A stretch of DNA of 64,000 nucleotides from Rhizobiales bacterium IMCC20636 (GTDB lineage Bacteria > Pseudomonadota > Alphaproteobacteria > Rhizobiales > GCA-2746425). Shown in pieces: positions 17,521 to 26,821 of this stretch (its first letter is position 1; every line of letters starts with the position of its first letter). The notes under the pieces are model-generated. The model saw nothing but the letters and a program-made list of their open reading frames with translations. It did no database searches and had not been told where the DNA came from. A program made the translations under genes and the position numbers. Location of the stretch: positions 3,813,001 to 3,877,000 of the forward strand of contig CP018226.1 in NCBI GenBank assembly GCA_016865015.1, in the 5' to 3' direction.

Positions 17521-18195
17521 ATGGAACTTGATCCCAGTACCTTGAATCGGGCACTGCCGCTTCGTGATCAGATTTACCAGAAAATCCGGACGATGATTGT
17601 CAGTGGATCCATGCAGCCTGGAGAGACAATCAATGAGATTGCAATTGCTGCTGCCCTGGGCGTATCCCGCACGCCTGTGCGCGAAGCGGTCAAACGCATC
17701 AGCGATGAAGGTCTCGTCAAAGTTTTGGCGCAGACCGGTACTTTTGTTGCACCCATTCGCCGTGACGATCTGGAAGAAGCGTATGTTATACGCCGGGCAT
17801 TGGAGATGGATAGCGCCCGACGCGCTGCCGGCAAGTTGACGCAAGCTGCAGGCGAGGAGCTTGAAGACAATATCGCGGCCCACCGGCTGGCTATCTCCCG
17901 GGGGAAATTTGCGAATGCCATTCACCTCGATGATGTCTTTCACCGCACAATTGCAGAGATCTGTGGTTTTCCGCGAATTTGGCGAGCCGTTGATATTTCA
18001 AAAGCGCAAATGGATCGCGGGCGGTATCTCGCCATTCCCAAACCGGGTTACGGCGAGCAGACCATTCAACAACACCAGGCAATCCTCGACGCGCTCCAGC
18101 GTCATGATGAGGATGGCGCGGCGGAAGCCATGCGCGACCATCTGGAGACTTCGTTCCACAACACCTTGGAAGTGGCAGCCGATCTCATCGATTGA
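17521..18195 (+). CDS. GntR-family regulator with FCD effector domain
   Basis: A 224-residue regulator. The N-terminal winged helix-turn-helix reads INEIAIAAALGVSRTPVREAVKRI, as in FadR-subfamily GntR proteins. The C-terminal all-helical FCD domain holds candidate metal-site residues in LDDVFHRTIAE, QQHQAILDAL and MRDHLETSFHN. FCD regulators commonly sense sugar acids. The three near-identical operators around it (17004, 17356, 18313) fit control of the ABC operon, itself and the dehydratase gene. A GTG at 17509 would add four residues; neither start has a strong ribosome site. Confidence 0.88.
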   Translation: MELDPSTLNRALPLRDQIYQKIRTMIVSGSMQPGETINEIAIAAALGVSRTPVREAVKRISDEGLVKVLAQTGTFVAPIRRDDLEEAYVIRRALEMDSARRAAGKLTQAAGEELEDNIAAHRLAISRGKFANAIHLDDVFHRTIAEICGFPRIWRAVDISKAQMDRGRYLAIPKPGYGEQTIQQHQAILDALQRHDEDGAAEAMRDHLETSFHNTLEVAADLID

Positions 18196-18312
18196 GATCG
18201 GACACAACGAATGACAAGCCATGGTGGAATCTCATCATCATGACTGCCGGGTTCGCTGAAATCTTTTGACAGACACACTCTGTATCCAGAGTGAGCAGCT
18301 TGACGACTTTCG

Positions 18313-18331
18313 CATTATTATATTAGTATAA
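18313..18331 (-). promoter_or_regulatory. GntR/FCD operator copy 3
   Basis: On the minus strand this reads TTATACTAATATAATAATG, matching copy 1 at 18 of 19 bases. It is part of a longer inverted repeat, TTATTATA at 18315-18322 with TATAATAA at 18327-18334. It lies about 60 bases upstream of the dehydratase start, bringing that gene into the same regulon as the ABC transporter. Confidence 0.75.
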
Positions 18332-18391
18332 TAAAAGAAATTTCAGTCGACCATCCATTGTATTTTCATAATTTTTCAGGGTCAGGCATTC

Positions 18392-19903
18392 ATGGCGCGC
18401 TTCATAAAGCTTTCGGACATTGACAACATTCTCCTTGCTATCGATCCGCTGAATGCTGGCGATCTCGCTGGAGACGTGACTGCAAAAGCCCGCATTCCAA
18501 GCGGACATAAAATGGCATTTCGCGACATCGGCGCGGATGAGGCGATCACAAAATACGGTCAGACAATCGGGTTCGCACGTGAGCCAATTGCCGCTGGCGA
18601 CTGGGTGCATGAACACAATGTATATGTGCGCGAGTTCGAGCGGAATTACGAGTTCGGAACTGACGCCAGAAAGACCTCGTTTGTTCCCGAAACAGAACGC
18701 GCGACCTTCATGGGATATCAACGTCCGAACGGCAAGGTTGGCACACGCAACTATATTGCTGTGCTGACATCTGTAAACTGCTCTGCCAGTGCAGCTCGAT
18801 TTATCGCTTCTGAGGTCACTAATTCAGGTGTGTTACAGGATTACCCCAACATTGATGGCGTCATTTCACTGGTTCACGGGTCCGGTTGCGGGATTGATGT
18901 GAAAGGGGCAGCCTACGATGTTCTGAAGCGAACCCAATGGGGGTTTGCCACTAATCCGAATGTCGGTGGTGTGCTGATGGTCGGTCTTGGCTGCGAAGCA
19001 TTCCAGATACCACGTTGGATGAAAACCTATAGCATAGAAGAGAGCACTCTGTTTCGCACATTGACGATTCAGGAAGTAGGCGGCACGCGGAAAACTGTCG
19101 AAGCCGGGGTAAAAGCCATCATAGACATGCTACCAATGGTGAACGCCGCGCATAGAACTCCTCAGCCCGCATCAGAACTGACCCTGGCGCTGCAATGCGG
19201 TGGATCGGATGGATATTCAGGGATTACTGCCAATCCGGCACTTGGCTCGGCTGTTGATCTTCTCGTTACCCAAGGTGGCACGGCGGTTCTTTCTGAAACG
19301 CCGGAGATTTATGGAGCTGAACATCTACTGACATTGAGAGCCGAGACCCGCAGCGTTGGCGAAAAACTCATTGAGCGTATTCGTTGGTGGGAAGACTACA
19401 CCGCCAGGCACGATATGGAGATGAACAATAACCCCTCACCTGGAAACAAGCTGGGTGGCCTGACAACGATACTGGAAAAGTCTCTGGGCGCCGCTGCCAA
19501 AGGTGGCAGCACGAATTTGCGCGCGGTCTTTGAGTATGCCGAGGCCATTACGGAACGTGGCCTCGTCTTCATGGACACACCGGGCTATGATCCGGTCTCT
19601 GCCACCGGACAGGTTGCAGGCGGCGCAAATATACTGTGCTTCACCACAGGACGTGGCTCTGCCTTTGGCTGCAAACCAACACCTTCAATCAAGCTGGCTT
19701 CCAATTCCTATATCTTTGAGAAAATGAATGAAGACATGGATATCAACTGCGGGGATGTCCTTGACGGTGTTGAATTGTCGGAAAAAGCCGAGGAGATTTT
19801 TTCCGAGATTCTTCGCGTTGCATCTGGCGGTGAAACCAAATCTGAAGCAATTGGCTACGGGGACAACGAATTCGTACCCTGGAGCCTTGGCGCCACGATG
19901 TAG
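18392..19903 (+). CDS. UxaA/GarD family hydro-lyase (altronate or galactarate dehydratase-like)
   Basis: A 503-residue sugar-acid dehydratase. An N-terminal SAF-like domain of about 100 residues (LNAGDLAGDVTAKARIPSGH) is followed by the large catalytic region beginning GYQRPNGKVGTRNYIAVLTS near residue 108. Cysteine-containing segments VNCSAS, HGSGCGIDVKG, ALQCGGSDGYSG and TTGRGSAFGCKPTPSIK are conserved in UxaA/GarD proteins, which need iron. Full-length UxaA is about 495 residues. The product would be a 2-keto-3-deoxy sugar acid. Altronate, galactarate or a related aldonate are candidates; the sequence does not decide. Confidence 0.88.
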   Translation: MARFIKLSDIDNILLAIDPLNAGDLAGDVTAKARIPSGHKMAFRDIGADEAITKYGQTIGFAREPIAAGDWVHEHNVYVREFERNYEFGTDARKTSFVPETERATFMGYQRPNGKVGTRNYIAVLTSVNCSASAARFIASEVTNSGVLQDYPNIDGVISLVHGSGCGIDVKGAAYDVLKRTQWGFATNPNVGGVLMVGLGCEAFQIPRWMKTYSIEESTLFRTLTIQEVGGTRKTVEAGVKAIIDMLPMVNAAHRTPQPASELTLALQCGGSDGYSGITANPALGSAVDLLVTQGGTAVLSETPEIYGAEHLLTLRAETRSVGEKLIERIRWWEDYTARHDMEMNNNPSPGNKLGGLTTILEKSLGAAAKGGSTNLRAVFEYAEAITERGLVFMDTPGYDPVSATGQVAGGANILCFTTGRGSAFGCKPTPSIKLASNSYIFEKMNEDMDINCGDVLDGVELSEKAEEIFSEILRVASGGETKSEAIGYGDNEFVPWSLGATM

Positions 19904-20109
19904 TTGATCCATCGCGCTGCCTGATGAGCGTTCGGACCGTTGTCACATGATCCATGTGCCCAAATCACATCCTGTTCAATCGTCAAGAGCCAAACCCACT
20001 TTCACTTTCAAATCTCCACTATGGAGACCCCAAATACCGGCATGTTGAAACCTGTTCGGCTCCTGCATCAACGATCGCACAATTTTCAAACGGAGAAGAA
20101 ATAACAAAA

Positions 20110-20853
20110 ATGAACAAGATCGATCTAAATCAACAGCATGCTGTGGTGACTGGTGGTGCTCAAGGTCTGGGTTTTGCAATGGCGAAGCGTTTCATTGCCT
20201 CTGGTGCCACTGTTACCCTGTGGGATCTGGATGAAGAGCGCCTAACAAGCGCAAAAGCGGAACTGGGACAGGCGGCCACCACCATATCTGTCGATGTTTC
20301 GGACTGGGACGCTGTCAACGCTGCACGGATTGAAACCGAGGGATTTGGCGATATTTCAATCCTGGTCAATTCCGCTGGAATCGCCGGTGCTGCAGCCCCG
20401 CTTGACGTCTACGATATCGAGATGTGGAAAAAGGTCATGGACATTAACGTGAACGGCACCTTTTACGTCAACCGGGCAATCGTACCGGGTATGAAAACGC
20501 GCAATTATGGCCGCATCGTCAATATTGCCTCTGTTGCGGGCAAGGAAGGCAATCCAAATGCTGCAGCCTATTCAGCATCAAAAGCCGCTGTGATTGGCAT
20601 AACCAAATCACTCGGCAAGGAGTTGGCCGAATACGACATAGCGGTAAATTGTATTTCTCCGGCAACCGCGCAAACCCGCATTCTCGAACAACTCACAGCT
20701 GAACACATTGAATATATGCGCTCGCGTATTCCGCGGGGCCGCCTGCTCGAAGTTGACGAGGCTGCTGCCATGGTGGCCTGGCTTGTCTCCAAGGAGAACA
20801 GCTTCACCACGGCTGCAACATTCGATCTGTCAGGTGGCCGAACAACATATTGA
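20110..20853 (+). CDS. Short-chain dehydrogenase/reductase (SDR)
   Basis: A 247-residue classical SDR. The cofactor motif TGGAQGLGFAMAKRF is at about 14-28, the NSAGIAG motif near 85-91, catalytic Ser in VNIASVAGKEGN and YSASKAAVIG (Tyr-x-x-x-Lys) near 155-164. I chose the ATG at 20110 with GGAGAAG upstream; a longer frame to 19954 has no ribosome site. It lies about 200 bases downstream of the dehydratase in the same direction and likely oxidises or reduces the sugar or sugar acid imported by this system. FabG-like activity is possible on sequence alone but less likely here. Confidence 0.85.
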   Translation: MNKIDLNQQHAVVTGGAQGLGFAMAKRFIASGATVTLWDLDEERLTSAKAELGQAATTISVDVSDWDAVNAARIETEGFGDISILVNSAGIAGAAAPLDVYDIEMWKKVMDINVNGTFYVNRAIVPGMKTRNYGRIVNIASVAGKEGNPNAAAYSASKAAVIGITKSLGKELAEYDIAVNCISPATAQTRILEQLTAEHIEYMRSRIPRGRLLEVDEAAAMVAWLVSKENSFTTAATFDLSGGRTTY

Positions 20854-20946
20854 TTGCAAAAGCAGGCCGTGTTCAGAATTCAATGTTTAAGGAAGATTGC
20901 GCATGACCATTGGATGTTCATTGAGCGCTTCGGCCCGACAATTGTC

Positions 20947-20980
20947 CCTGTCAGAAACGCTTGGCAACGTTTCTGACAGG
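20947..20980. terminator. Hairpin between convergent SDR and lactonase-like genes
   Basis: A 13-bp perfect stem (CCTGTCAGAAACG at 20947-20959 and its complement at 20968-20980) with an 8-base loop in the 141-base gap between convergent genes. There is no U run on either side, so termination would rely on the stem alone. Confidence 0.55.
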
Positions 20981-20994
20981 CGTTGAACCTGATC

Positions 20995-21834
20995 TTAATG
21001 CGCCCGTGAAATCTTGAAGCCGTCTACGTCCTTGACCAGTGGCAGGTGCTCCCAGCGGTCCTTGTCATGCATGATGACGAGCCTGGACAGATCGCCTTCA
21101 ATCACATCGTTGATGCGATCAATTGTCTTGAGCTGATCCCAAACGCTGCCAATGGCGTTGTTGAGCGGAACATAAACGCCGTTGTGATTGTGACCGGCGA
21201 TGTTGGTCGAAGAATACACGCAGTCGCCAGAAATGACGATGTCACCGCGCGCGCTTTGCAAAATGATGAATTGCTGGCCAATCGTGTGCCCTGGTCCGAA
21301 ACGCGCATGAACACCGGGCAGCACATTGTCCTTGTCGCCATCCAGCAAATGAACGCGGTGCTCAACTGACGCGTCAAAAATATTCCGCAGATCGTCCGGA
21401 TTGATGATGTCGGTGAGAAACCCGAATTGCGGCGGCAGAGCCATTGCTTCGTGCCAGGAGAGCAGTTCGGATTTTTGAATGACTATCCGGGCATTTGGAA
21501 ATTTGTGCACCGAGCCGGCATGGTCAAAATGAGCATGGCTGAGGAAGATGTCAGTGATGTCTTCCGGCTTTACATCCAGTTCTGCCAGCAGTGTGAGGGG
21601 CGATATCCATTCCGGCACGCCGAAACGTTCACTCATTTCCGCGCCGCTGCCTTCGCGCATGAAACCGGTATCAACCAGAATATTGTGCGTGCCATTGCGG
21701 GCGAAGACAAAAGCAAAGGGCGTGTCCATCAGGCCCTCATCATGGGTGCCATTTACCAGCGCCGCAATCGGCTGGTCTTTGGCGCGGGCATATTCAAGGA
21801 CATAGATTTCCCAGTTGGCTTTGTTTGCAGACAT
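20995..21834 (-). CDS. Metallo-beta-lactamase-fold hydrolase, N-acyl homoserine lactonase-like
   Basis: A 279-residue MBL-fold protein. The dinuclear metal motif HAHFDHAG occurs near residue 105, further metal-site segments are PGHTIGQQ and ISGDCVY, and the overall layout matches the AttM/AiiA lactonase subgroup, about 250-280 residues. There is no signal peptide, so it is cytoplasmic. It is the last gene of the third sugar ABC operon, 16 bases after the permease; an upstream ATG at 21876 overlaps the permease and was rejected. In this context a sugar lactone is a more natural substrate than a signalling lactone, but this is inference. Confidence 0.85.
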   Translation of the reverse strand: MSANKANWEIYVLEYARAKDQPIAALVNGTHDEGLMDTPFAFVFARNGTHNILVDTGFMREGSGAEMSERFGVPEWISPLTLLAELDVKPEDITDIFLSHAHFDHAGSVHKFPNARIVIQKSELLSWHEAMALPPQFGFLTDIINPDDLRNIFDASVEHRVHLLDGDKDNVLPGVHARFGPGHTIGQQFIILQSARGDIVISGDCVYSSTNIAGHNHNGVYVPLNNAIGSVWDQLKTIDRINDVIEGDLSRLVIMHDKDRWEHLPLVKDVDGFKISRAH

Positions 21835-21850
21835 GAAATTACACCCTTTG

Positions 21851-22846
21851 CTAGCTTTTGGAGATGACTCGGCCAAGGCTGGACAATCCGACCGCCACGA
21901 TCAGAATTGCGCCCTGGAAAATATACTGTGAAAATGTAGGGGCTCCGAAAATATTCAGGCCATTGAAGCCAAAAGCGATGATCAGTGCACCAACGAAGGT
22001 TCCAAAGATATGGAACTCACCATCACGCAAGGTCGCTGAGCCGAGGAAAACCGCTGCAAATGCGGTGAGCAGATAGCTGTCAGCAGCACTTGTTGTGCCA
22101 CTGCCCAATCTGGAGGCCAGCAAAATGCCGGTCATGGCAGCGCACATGCCCGAAATCACAAAACCCAGCGTTTTGACCTTGGACACATCAATGCCAGCCA
22201 GACGGGCGGCGGCCGGATTTCCGCCGACTGCCTGAATTTCCTGACCGATGGATGTACGCTCGACCACAGCCCACAGCGTGCCCAGAACAATGATCATGAC
22301 GATGATATTATTGGGAATACCAAACAACCAGCGCCCCAGGGAAAGCTGCAGGAAAGCCTCGGGAACGCCGGAGACAATCGGCACGCCGGATGTATAGGCA
22401 AATGCCAGACCGGTCAGGATTGTGCCCACGCCAAGTGTGGCAATAACCGAGTTCACCTTCATGCGCGTCACGATGAAGCCGTTTACAAAGCCGATCAGTG
22501 CGCCAAGCGCGATGACGATGACAATCGCAACCGGAATGGGCAGCTTGTTTGAAACGATCAACCCTGTGGCCAGCAGGCCATGGAGGCTGGCCGCAAAGCC
22601 GATCGACAAATCCAGTTCACCAACAATCACTGCCATGGTCAGGCCACCGGCGATGATCATCGCAAGCGATGCCTGATTGATGACATTGGTGAAGTTGTTC
22701 ACCGACGGAAACGCCCTGGGAGAGAGGATCGAAAAAGCGATGATCATCACGGCCAGTCCCAAAATGGTGCCATATCGGGCAAAGACGCCAAGTGCCATCC
22801 GGGTCGTGGGAGACAAACGTCGTGACGAAGAGGAGTTCTGACTCAT
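21851..22846 (-). CDS. Sugar ABC transporter permease, RbsC type (third system)
   Basis: A 331-residue polytopic membrane protein. Family motifs are VIVGELDLSIGFAASLHG, MKVNSVIATLGVGTILTG, GGNPAAARLAGIDV and LRDGEFHIFGTFVGALII. The start codon overlaps the ATPase stop (TAATG). It forms the channel with the ATPase and binding protein encoded upstream; only one permease gene is present, suggesting a homodimer. Confidence 0.9.
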   Translation of the reverse strand: MSQNSSSSRRLSPTTRMALGVFARYGTILGLAVMIIAFSILSPRAFPSVNNFTNVINQASLAMIIAGGLTMAVIVGELDLSIGFAASLHGLLATGLIVSNKLPIPVAIVIVIALGALIGFVNGFIVTRMKVNSVIATLGVGTILTGLAFAYTSGVPIVSGVPEAFLQLSLGRWLFGIPNNIIVMIIVLGTLWAVVERTSIGQEIQAVGGNPAAARLAGIDVSKVKTLGFVISGMCAAMTGILLASRLGSGTTSAADSYLLTAFAAVFLGSATLRDGEFHIFGTFVGALIIAFGFNGLNIFGAPTFSQYIFQGAILIVAVGLSSLGRVISKS

Positions 22847-24417
22847 TATGCAGTCCTGCTGTGTTCAATTTCTGTGTAGCTTGCAGCCACAATCGCATTG
22901 CGCGACAGCGCTTTTCCCGAAAGTTCCTTGACGATGCGCCCATCAGCCATGACCAGGACACGATCCGACAGATCGGGCAATTCCTCAGGCTCAGAAGAAA
23001 TAACGATGACCGCCATTCCGTCTTTGGCAAGCTCGCGCACAAGCCGGTGGATTTCCGCCCGCGCGCCCACATCGACGCCACGGGTCGGCTCGTCCAGAAT
23101 CAGGACTTTTGGTTGCCTCAGAAGCCAGCGGCCGATGACAACTTTTTGTTGATTGCCGCCGCTGAGCTGCCCAACGGACATGTCCATGTTTTGGGTTTTG
23201 ATCGCGAGATCCCGTATGATCCTGTCAACACCCACCTTGCGCTTGCCATAATTGATAAATGGCAGGGCTGGACTGTAGATAATGTTTTCAAGATTGGATA
23301 ATTGGGCGTTGAAGGCAACGCTTTTGCTGAGAACGAGACCATCTGCACGCCGTTCCTCCGGCACAAGGCCAAAGCCAGCTTTCACCGCTGCGGTAGGAGA
23401 TTTCGGGGCGTAGGACTCGCCATCGAATGTCATACTTCCGGCATCCGGGCGGTCAGCGCCATAGATCAGATGCGCCAACTCGCTGCGTCCTGCGCCCACC
23501 AGACCTGCGATGCCCAGCACCTCACCCTCATGGAGTTCAAAGGATACCCCGTTGACCATCGGTGCGCGGGCCAGGGCATCAACTTTCAAAACCGTTTTTT
23601 CGCTGGCAAAAGAAGTTGTCTTGGGACCTGCGCTTTCGACAGCTCCACCAACAATGCCTTCAACCAGACGCGCGCGTGTGAGCTTGTCCTTGCTGATTTC
23701 ATCAACCGAATGACCATCACGAAACACTGTCACCCTGTCACACAGGAGCTCGATTTCATCCAGGCGATGCGACACATAAAGAACAGCGACACCGGATTTG
23801 GAAAGTTCCTGAACAATCTGGAACAGCTTTTCAGCTTCGCTGCCTGACAGCGAAGCTGTCGGCTCATCCATCACAATCAGTCGCGCTTTTTGCACCAGCG
23901 CACGGCAAATATTGATCAACCAGTTTTCAGCTGTGGAAAGCCCTTTGACGCTGACGTTCAGCGCAGCAGTGATGCCCACGCGCTCAGCAATCGGGCGGAC
24001 ATTATCTTCGATGGCTGCCCAGTCAATGATGCCAAACCGGCTTTTTTTTGGGATCCCAAGCATGATATTTTCAAGGACTGTCATGCCGGGTATGAAGGCC
24101 AGTTCCTGATGAATAAAGTTCATCCCGAATTCGGCAGCTGCGTGTGGACTTGCCAGAAACTGTTCATTTCCATCGATCTCGATGGACCCCGCATCCGGAT
24201 GCACGAGTCCCGCCAGGATTTTGATGAGAGTGGATTTTCCAGCTCCATTGGCTCCGACCAGACCATGCACTTCGCCGGGGGCAATTTCGATGTCGACGCC
24301 CTGAAGCGCTCTGGCACCACCATATGATTTTTCTATACCAACAGCACGCACCAGTGGGGGCGAATTACTCGCCCCCAACTCAGCCGTTACGATTTGATTT
24401 GCATCGATGCTTTGCAA
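22846..24417 (-). CDS. Sugar ABC transporter ATP-binding protein, two domains (third system)
   Basis: An RbsA-type ATPase with two domains: Walker A GANGAGKSTLIKILAG, signature-like LSTAENWLINICRAL and Walker B MDEPTASLSGSE in domain 1; GLVGAGRSELAHLIYG, LSGGNQQKVVIGRWLL and LDEPTRGVDVGARAE in domain 2. The LSTAEN signature of domain 1 departs from the usual LSxGxxQ. There is no ATG between the binding-protein stop and the first domain; TTG at 24417, two bases after that stop, gives 523 residues and fits coupled translation, but a GTG closer to the domain is possible. Confidence 0.88.
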   Translation of the reverse strand: MQSIDANQIVTAELGASNSPPLVRAVGIEKSYGGARALQGVDIEIAPGEVHGLVGANGAGKSTLIKILAGLVHPDAGSIEIDGNEQFLASPHAAAEFGMNFIHQELAFIPGMTVLENIMLGIPKKSRFGIIDWAAIEDNVRPIAERVGITAALNVSVKGLSTAENWLINICRALVQKARLIVMDEPTASLSGSEAEKLFQIVQELSKSGVAVLYVSHRLDEIELLCDRVTVFRDGHSVDEISKDKLTRARLVEGIVGGAVESAGPKTTSFASEKTVLKVDALARAPMVNGVSFELHEGEVLGIAGLVGAGRSELAHLIYGADRPDAGSMTFDGESYAPKSPTAAVKAGFGLVPEERRADGLVLSKSVAFNAQLSNLENIIYSPALPFINYGKRKVGVDRIIRDLAIKTQNMDMSVGQLSGGNQQKVVIGRWLLRQPKVLILDEPTRGVDVGARAEIHRLVRELAKDGMAVIVISSEPEELPDLSDRVLVMADGRIVKELSGKALSRNAIVAASYTEIEHSRTA

Positions 24418-24418
24418 G

Positions 24419-25363
24419 TTACTGACCAAGGGCGTCAGGATGAGCTTCGATGAAGCTTTCAACCGTATCCTGCGTAACCAGAATAGCCGCAACTTCCTTG
24501 GCAGCGGGTTTCCAGTCTGCACCAGCAGCCACAATTTCCGGCAACAAGCTGATCATGTTGAAGCCTTCGGTATAGCTATCCTGCCACGCCGTGCCGTTCA
24601 TGTGGCCATTGCGAATATTTTCGATTGCCTGTGCATTGCCGTTCACACCATAGACGCCAACATCGGTGCGGCCTTGGGCACGCAAGGAACCGATGGCACC
24701 AATAGCGGGATCATCCCAGCAACCCCAAATCGCCAGATTTTCATCACCAGCGGGATGTGACGCAAGCCAAGCATTGGCGTATTGCGCGCCATCTTCGAAG
24801 TATCCTGGAATGCGCACTTCATTGCGGGTGATTGTGATGCCGGGCATATCTGCCGTCATTTTATCAAGCAGGATCTCGCGATCGCGGCAAACTTCGCCAG
24901 TGCGGTATGTCAGCGCAAGAATGCTGCCCTCGCCTTTCATATCATCCAGCATCAGCTTGATGGCAGGCTCTGCAACAGGTGCGCCAGAACCATTTGTTGC
25001 GGCAACAGTAGAGCCGAGGCCACCACCCCATGTCACAACAGGGACACCCGCATCGCCTGCAGCTGCAAGCCCAGCGCCAATAGAGCTGTATGGAAACACC
25101 ATATCAACAATGGCCGTTGCGCCGCGCTGTACGAAATTCTGAATTCCCGCATTGGCCTGATCGGCGCTTCCGGCCGCATCGATAACGGAAACCTGCCAGC
25201 CAATTTCCTTGGCAGCGGCTTCTGCGCCCTTAATATAGCGGGCATTATTTGCTTCATTTGCTGAAATTGAAACGATGCCCACCAGCTTGGCTTCTTGTGC
25301 GGTGACAGCGCTCGTTGATAGCGTCAGGCTCAGAGCCAACACGCTTAGCTTCAAGGCATTCAT
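24419..25363 (-). CDS. Sugar ABC transporter substrate-binding protein (third system)
   Basis: A 314-residue periplasmic binding protein, signal peptide MNALKLSVLALSLTLSTSAVTA with cleavage after about residue 22. The mature protein follows the RbsB-like fold (GATAIVDMVFPYSS, GVPVVTWGGG, LAIWGCWDDPAIGAIGSL, GVYGVNGNAQAIENIRNG). It is the first gene of the operon binding protein, ATPase, permease, lactonase-like hydrolase, and is divergent from a LacI gene with TAACCG-type operators between. Substrate unknown. Confidence 0.9.
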   Translation of the reverse strand: MNALKLSVLALSLTLSTSAVTAQEAKLVGIVSISANEANNARYIKGAEAAAKEIGWQVSVIDAAGSADQANAGIQNFVQRGATAIVDMVFPYSSIGAGLAAAGDAGVPVVTWGGGLGSTVAATNGSGAPVAEPAIKLMLDDMKGEGSILALTYRTGEVCRDREILLDKMTADMPGITITRNEVRIPGYFEDGAQYANAWLASHPAGDENLAIWGCWDDPAIGAIGSLRAQGRTDVGVYGVNGNAQAIENIRNGHMNGTAWQDSYTEGFNMISLLPEIVAAGADWKPAAKEVAAILVTQDTVESFIEAHPDALGQ

Positions 25364-25395
25364 GATCTTCTCCCTATGGACGGCTGATTGAGTGC

Positions 25396-25432
25396 GATAG
25401 TAGCTATCGCGTTAGCTAACCGTTTTGCTAAC
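25396..25432. promoter_or_regulatory. Operator cluster upstream of the third sugar ABC operon
   Basis: Three overlapping or adjacent elements: GATAGTAGCTATC (25396-25408), the perfect palindrome GTTAGCTAAC (25411-25420) and GCTAACCGTTTTGCTAAC (25415-25432), whose TAACCG core recurs at 25513-25529. They lie 33-69 bases upstream of the binding-protein start and are probably bound by the divergent LacI protein. Confidence 0.6.
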
Positions 25433-25512
25433 ATCGCTCAAGCAATAGCTATATGCAAGTAAAATAATTGCATCATTCGCCGTTTTCGGCCATAACTATC
25501 GGGACTTTCAAA

Positions 25513-25529
25513 ATCTAACCGATTAGCTA
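25513..25529. promoter_or_regulatory. LacI-type operator adjacent to the second LacI gene
   Basis: ATCTAACCGATTAGCTA, an imperfect palindrome around a central CG, 12 bases upstream of the LacI start codon. It shares GCTAA/TAACCG elements with the cluster at 25396-25432. The position suits autorepression. Confidence 0.6.
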
Positions 25530-25540
25530 TAGAGAGCCAA

Positions 25541-26548
25541 ATGGCCAATATCAAAGATGTCGCGAAAGAGGCTGGAGTCTCCACAGCAACTGTTTCTGCA
25601 GTCATAAACGACTCAAGTTTTGTCAGCCCTGCGCTCAGAAATCGCGTGCAGTCAGCCATCGACAAATTGGGGTATGTGCCCTCGCAAGTTGCCCGGAATC
25701 TGAAGCGCGGCAGTTCTCAATTGATTTCTCTGGTTGTCGCGGATTTGGCAAATCCGTTTTACGCACGGATTGTCTGTGCAGCCGAAGCAGCGGCAGCGGC
25801 CTGGGGCTATTGCCTTGTGGTGTTTAACAGCGACGAGAAACCGGAAATTGAAAAACGCAATTTGCAGCGCATACGGGCACTTTCCTGTGATGGCATGATC
25901 ATGGTGCCGGTTGGTTTGCCGACGCAATATACGCGCGCAGCCATGAAAGGCCTGCCGCCAATCGTGATGTTCGGCCGCACCACCGAGCAGGATGTTTATG
26001 ATGCGGTGATTCTGGACAATCTGGAGGCGTCACGCCAGGTCACGAGCTATCTGATCGACATGGGACACAAGAGAATTGGCACCATTACCGGGCCGCTGCA
26101 TCTGAGCACAGCGCAGGATCGCCACGCAGGCATGTTGGAAACCCTGGCAGCGCGCGGCCTGGCCATGGAAGCCAATCATGTACGCAGCGGAGAATTTCGT
26201 GAAGACACCGCATATTCGGTGGCACGGGATATGCTGTCTCAGCCCAACCCGCCAACAGCGCTCTATGTCGCGAATGGCGTTATGGCGCTCGGAGTGATGC
26301 GCGCAGTTTCGGATCTGGGGCTCAGTTGCCCCAAGGATATCTCCATAGCGTCCACCGACACCATTCCCGGGTTTGGCGGCATTCGTCCAAAGCTCACCCG
26401 CGCCGAACACCCGACAACCGATATGACCAATGAAGCGCTGAGGTTGTTGATAGATCGCATCACCCGCGACCCGACAGCGCGCCCACGCGAGGTCGTTTTT
26501 CAGGCCGCACTGGTTCTGGGTGAAAGCTGCGCGCCACCCAGCATCTAA
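25541..26548 (+). CDS. LacI-family transcriptional regulator (third sugar system)
   Basis: A 335-residue LacI-type repressor. The HTH is NIKDVAKEAGVSTATVSAVI at about 3-22, the hinge region follows at 45-60 (PSQVARNLKRGSSQ), and the effector domain begins ISLVVADLANPFY. The C-terminal dimer face includes ISIASTDTIPGFGGIRP and a TRAEHPTTDM motif typical of the family. It is divergent from the ABC/lactonase operon, with candidate operators in the intergenic region. Confidence 0.9.
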   Translation: MANIKDVAKEAGVSTATVSAVINDSSFVSPALRNRVQSAIDKLGYVPSQVARNLKRGSSQLISLVVADLANPFYARIVCAAEAAAAAWGYCLVVFNSDEKPEIEKRNLQRIRALSCDGMIMVPVGLPTQYTRAAMKGLPPIVMFGRTTEQDVYDAVILDNLEASRQVTSYLIDMGHKRIGTITGPLHLSTAQDRHAGMLETLAARGLAMEANHVRSGEFREDTAYSVARDMLSQPNPPTALYVANGVMALGVMRAVSDLGLSCPKDISIASTDTIPGFGGIRPKLTRAEHPTTDMTNEALRLLIDRITRDPTARPREVVFQAALVLGESCAPPSI

Positions 26549-26564
26549 AGCAGGATTCGTCCGA

Positions 26565-26591
26565 GGCTTGCGGGGTTCCCCGTCAAAAGCC
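26565..26591 (+). terminator. Possible terminator after the second LacI gene
   Basis: GGCTT...AAGCC arms enclose CGGGG/CCCCG in the region just past the LacI stop codon. The tight inner loop and absence of a U tract make this a weak call. Confidence 0.35.
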
Positions 26592-26821
26592 AGCTCTGAT
26601 CATGCCCTCCCCGCCCTCCTTGTTCAATGAATGCAGGTCCGATGGCCGCCCTGTGTTGGTTCATCATGGAGTGCGAACCACACTAGCCGAAAGTCGTGTT
26701 GCGCTCCCTTTTGGATTTCTAGAAGCTGTCCCAATCGCGGGAAAAGAATAAAAATTCACAACACGCGAGGGATTTGCGACTGCTCCACGCAGTTGCGGGG
26801 AAACGCTAGAGGATATCTATT

